A stretch of DNA of 33,996 nucleotides. Source: Gracilariopsis chorda. Lineage: Eukaryota > Rhodophyta > Florideophyceae > Gracilariales > Gracilariaceae. Location of the stretch: positions 1 to 33,996 of the forward strand of contig NBIV01000500.1 in assembly GCA_003194525.1 (NCBI GenBank), written 5' to 3'. Below, piece by piece: positions 29,689-33,996 of this stretch. The notes beneath the pieces were generated by a model. It was given only the letters and a program-made list of their open reading frames with translations. It had not been told where the DNA came from and did not search any database. The first letter of the stretch is position 1; each line of letters opens with the position of its first letter. A program made the position numbers and the translations under genes.

Positions 29689-32600
29689 TCAAAGGTCTAA
29701 GGGGAGCAAGCCACAGTCCCCGCGGAACCTTGCCAGCTTAACTCGACCAAGCGCTTTCGTCAGCATATCGGCAACCATGTCTTCCGTGGAACAGTACTGC
29801 AACTGGACGGCTTTGTCGCGTAGAGCCTCTCTGGTGAAGTGAAAGCGACTATCAATGTGCTTAGTAGGCTTGTTCACAACTCCATTTCGAGCAAGGTCGA
29901 TGCAACCTTGGTTGTCCACGTACACAGTTGTCGGCTCAACCATTAGCGTCACTGACTCGTCCACGTGTAGTCCATTTGCGTTGACAATGCCACTCCACAG
30001 TCGTCTCAGCCAGATAGCCTCCTTCGTCCCACTGCACAGACTCACATACCCAGCCTCAGCGCTGGACAATGCTACTACTTCCTGTTGGCGCGAGCTCCAA
30101 GACACAGGAGCACCGCACATCATGAACACATACCCACTGGCGGACTTGCGGTTGGATGTATCACCTGCCCAGTCAGAGTCTACGTATCCATACAGCTGAG
30201 TATCAGTCGTGGTGCCATAAGTAAGTTCGAGGGAGCGAGTGCCATTGAGGTAACGCAGAACACGCTTGACCGCTTTTCAATGAGTCTCTCCAGGTTTCTC
30301 GACATACTTGGCTAGCTTGGACACTGCAAACGAGATGTTCGGTCGAGTGCCAACAGAGAGATACATCAGACAACCGATCACCTGGCGATACGGGATGTTC
30401 GTCAGAGGCTCTTCTACCTTAGTGAGGTCAACACCGGAGTCCATGGGGGTGTCCATTGGTTTGCACTGCAACATGCCAAAACGTTCTAATACCTTACGCG
30501 TGTATGCAGACTGTGTCAGGTACAGCTGTCTTTTGGATCGATCACGATGGATCTCGAACCCAAGTACCATGCGCGCTTCACTGAGATCCTTCATCTGAAA
30601 ACGTTTTGACAGTTCACGCTTTACGCGATTCATTGTCTCCATACTTGGGCTCGCAATGAGCAAGTCGTCCACATAAAGAGCAATGATCACAAGCGCTCCA
30701 GTACCTCTCCGGTGTAGACGCACTCGTCTGCAACGTTTGGCTTCAGACCCATCCAACCCACGAGGAACAAGTACATCTTTGCAAACCACTGCCTTGATGC
30801 CTGTCGTAGCCCATAGATGGCTTTCTTGAGAAGGCATACCAAGTCCTCGTTCCCAGGTTTGATGAATCCGTCCGGCTGCTCCATGTACACAGTCTCTTCC
30901 AGGTCGCCATTCAAGAATGCAGTCTTCACATCCATCTGGTGCAGATGATAGTTCTGCACTGCTACAATGGACAAAATCATTCTAATGGATGTGAATTTGA
31001 CCACTGGTGCATACGTCTCGGAGAAGTCTACACCTTCGATCTGCAGAAACCCTCGAGCCACCACACGAGCCTTGTACCTCACTGTCGGTTCATCGTTGTC
31101 GCCAGCCTCATATTTTTGCACAAATACCCACTTGGATGATATCACGTTGCTGTCAGCTGGCCTTGGCACTAACTCCCATGTGTCATGCTCCATCAGAGAC
31201 TCGTACTCACTGTTCATGGCCTTGGTCCACGCTTTTGAATCGGGACGTGACACCGCATCCGAGTATGAGGATGGGATTTCATCACTGGCAGTGAGTAGGG
31301 CAGTTCCGCGCCACCACGAGGTAGGCGCTCTACGCTCACGAGTGGATCTCCGAACTGGTTGTGGATCTGGTACGTCTGGCTCAACTTCTGTCTCAGCTGT
31401 GAGCTCATCGTGGCCACTGCCTGAAGCTTCTTCTGGTGGAGTATCTGGTGCAGCGGGTTCAACTTGGGCAGCATCGGTGGGTGTAGTAGAGGTGGAGGTG
31501 ATGTTTGATTTCGGCTTGTCCGAGATGTCGATCTCAGCATAGTCGTCATCATCAACGTGGTCAGTACCTTGATCTGAACCACTACATTCGTCAAACCTCA
31601 CATCTCTCGACACAACCACCTTCTTCTTTTGCGCATCCCACAGTTTATAACCGTTCGATCCAGATGTGTACCCAATAAAGATCGCCCCCACGGCACGTTG
31701 CTCCAGCTTCTTCAGCTTGTGGTCCACCACTTTGTACCAGCACCGGCTACCGAACACACGCAGATTGCTCAAGTCAGGTTCATATCCACTCCCCATCTTG
31801 AGTGGTGTCACGTCACTCGGAAGGGCCTTGCAGGTGACTCGATTGCGCACATACACTGCAACGTTCAATGCTTTGGCCCAGAAGCTCTTTGGCAGTTTCT
31901 TGTGATGCAGCATCGATCTCACCAAGTCCATGAGTGTTCGGTTGAACCGTTCGTCCAGACCATTCTGATGTGGATTGTAAGGCACCGTTCCCTGATGTTC
32001 AATACCGTGACGTTCAAGCTCTTGTGAAAACTTCTTTGACACATATTCACCAGCATTGTCTGTGCGTAACGCATGTAGCACAGACTCACGTGCGGTGATG
32101 GTTTTCACATGTCGGTCACTCTGATTTTGAACTATCTTGAGCCACTTCACGAACACGTGGAACACCTCATCCTTAGTCTTGAGCATGTACAAGAAGCAAA
32201 AACGGGAGTGATCATCGATGGATGTGACGAAGTAGCGTGAACCTCCCAAGGAACCTACTTGGATTGGACCACAAATGTCCGAATGCACTAGGTCCAATGG
32301 TGCGAAGCCCGTTCCCCCCTTGCTTGGGAGTTGCAGCACGTGTAGATTTTCCCACTACACAAGAGTCCACAACATCCATCGATTGATTCAAGTCCACATT
32401 CAGCCCTGACACAACACCGTTACGAGCCATATGTTTAATACCATCCACATTCACATGAGCCATTCGAGCATGCCATAGTGACAGGTCAGTCACAAGTGCG
32501 TTGTCCATGTCTTCTGGTACTTCAATCGCCGGTACATAGGTAGTACAGTCCTTTGATGCGACGGCCCTGGGCGATCATGGTGTTGCCTTTGTATACACAT

Positions 32601-33714
32601 ACTTTGGTTTTGTCAAACACCACTCGCGCACCCAGGTCACACATCGCAGATACTGACAGCAGATGAGACCTTAAATTCGGTACGTGCACTACTTTCACCC
32701 AACCAGCACTTGATCTTACGCCCTTCAACAGCGAATCGAGGTGGACACTGCCATGACCAAGAGACTCCAGCTTCGAGTCATTGCGATACTCACACCGGCA
32801 GACTCTCTTTTTGCCTATAACTGTCAAACATGGACTCGTCATACGTCATATGGGCGGTGGCACCAGAGTCAATGATCCAGTCATTGATACTTTCTTCCAC
32901 AGAACCTGTCGCAATGAGACAAACAAAGTCAGAGGTCACTGTCACATCCTCGTTTCTCGTTGCCGACATCGGTCTGCACAGCTGGGTTTGCGGCAGCACT
33001 CTGCTCTTTGCTAGCTTCGTCACCTTGTCTCTTGAAACAGTTTCTCTGGATATGCCCCTTCTTACCACAGTAGTAGCACACCATGGACTTCTTTCGTGAC
33101 TGCGCACCGACCAAAGCTGTGTCACTTCCGGACTCCTCCTTGGCACGATCGTTCATTCGCTGTTCCTCTTGCAGCAAACGACTCTTCACAAACTCTAAAT
33201 CGAGTTCACGATTACCAATCGTGGTGTCAATAGCGACAATGAGGTGTTCGAAGCGGTCTGGTAGCCCACATAGGACTGCCATAGCGATGTCTTCTTCCTC
33301 AACCACTACGTCCATGCCCTTCAGATCCGATGCAAGATGACGAACACGATTGATGAAGTGTAACATTTTCTCATCATCTCGCATCTTGGCTGTGTAGAAG
33401 GCACGTCTTGCATTGATTCGGTTGAGCAGCGTTTTACGCTGGAACACATCGCAAATGGCTTTCCACATTTCCGCAGCATCCTCGGTATCCCTCACATGGT
33501 CCAAATGCTCATCACTGATGCTGAGACCAATAACAGCCCTGGCCTTGGAGTCTTTCTTCTTCCATGCTCACAACTCGTCATCGTCCGTAGACCTGGTTGA
33601 TTCAAGATGGTCATCGAGGTCCTTGAGTGCAAGCAGCAACTCAACCTTTTGCTTCCATACATGGAAGTTATCCTCGCCCAACTTTTCATTCTTGATGCCA
33701 CCGAATGAATCCCT
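29689..33714 (-). pseudogene. Gag-Pol of B-prime, multiply broken
   Basis: Minus strand homologue of the B polyprotein with all domains recognisable: Gag, knuckle CYYCGKKGHIQRNC, protease DSGATAHM, pre-integrase finger, integrase (HSDICGP, RTDNAGEY, NGLDERFNRT with the catalytic Glu kept), reverse transcriptase YVDDLLIAS and RNase H. Breaks seen: the start codon is AGG at 33714-33712; a Ser codon became TGA at 33570-33568; one-base indels near 32947, 32815, 32790 and 32312-32340; a one-base loss near 30694 in reverse transcriptase; Trp to TGA at 30279-30277. The codon that is a stop in B (9426) is AAG here. Not functional. Confidence 0.92.
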
Positions 33715-33996
33715 GCTTGGTAGATGTCAACAAACAGCACAGGTGCGATGAAAGACCTACGGCACTCAAGTAGTACAAAAAATGGCAACAACGACAACAA
33801 TAACAACAAAAAACAACAACAACAACAACAAAACTTCAAATTCGGCCGCACTGACGGGAGAAACTACCTCCGCTACCCTAGGGTGTCAGACCCCTGGCCC
33901 CCGGAGATGCTCCGGGTACAAGATGTCTTCTTCTGTCTTCCCTCTCCTACGTCTAAGGAGAAGATGCGTCGCTCTCTACGAGGCTTCCAGAGGATG
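33715..33996 (-). other. Leader end of B-prime
   Basis: Minus strand. Contains the TTG-rich tract (33835-33780), the pre-gag block TCCCGTCAGTGCG (near 33860), the small hairpin with TAGGGTGTCAGACCCCTGG on the plus strand and the CCCGGAG/CTCCGGG hairpin near 33917-33900, as in B. The window ends inside the conserved stem. No gene. Confidence 0.8.

Larger units (their letters stand above)
28891..33996 (-). mobile_element. B-prime: decayed family B element, 3' LTR to leader
   Basis: Minus strand copy of B: 3' LTR 29668-28891, purine tract, pol, gag and the end of the leader, running off the right window edge. Inserted in E-prime gag; GTGAG (28886-28890) should be one target duplication. Multiple stops and frameshifts make it older or more decayed than B. 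It lacks the amber stop found in B. Confidence 0.93.

Overview
This window is eukaryotic repeat DNA. Every base I can assign belongs to a Ty1/copia-type LTR retrotransposon; I see no host gene, rRNA, tRNA gene, CRISPR array or bacterial operon. The evidence is zinc-knuckle Gag, DSGAT protease, HHCC/DDE integrase, YVDD reverse transcriptase and RNase H in copia order, long direct repeats beginning TGTTG, TATA boxes inside those repeats, purine tracts before the 3' repeats and 5-bp target duplications. The primer site after several 5' LTRs (GGTTATGGGCCCAGC) matches the middle of initiator-Met tRNA, as in Drosophila copia, rather than the tRNA 3' end used by plant copia elements. That fits an animal or protist host; I cannot name the organism.

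I use local names. Family A: A (11283-22198), plus older copies A-prime (1-3021, minus) and A-double-prime (3022-4924, plus). Family B: B (4925-22681, plus) and B-prime (28891-33996, minus). C (15675-19888, plus) is a gag-only element. Family E, a relative of A: E (22682-28386, minus) and E-prime (28387-28890, plus).

The layout is a nest. A-prime sits in the pol of A-double-prime. B starts inside the 3' LTR of A-double-prime. A sits inside the 3' LTR of B with target duplication GTTGG. C sits inside the pol of A with target duplication GAGTT. On the right, E lies antisense in the leader of E-prime, and B-prime cuts the gag of E-prime. The two LTRs of A look identical, and so do those of C, whereas the LTRs of B differ at about 15 sites plus a 15-bp duplication. 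The order B, then A, then C is therefore clear and the last two insertions are young.

The most interesting element is C. It has intact identical LTRs, a clean target duplication, a primer site, a structured leader and one open 509-codon frame, but no integrase, reverse transcriptase or RNase H. Its protease-like motif reads DSVAT instead of DSGAT, and its last ~115 residues have no counterpart in the other elements. Its leader, Gag and the 21 bp before its 3' LTR match B, so it is probably moved by family B proteins. A second notable layer is RNA: the long leaders of A, B, C and E share stems whose two sides change together, plus shared splice-like sites, suggesting a conserved genomic-RNA signal.
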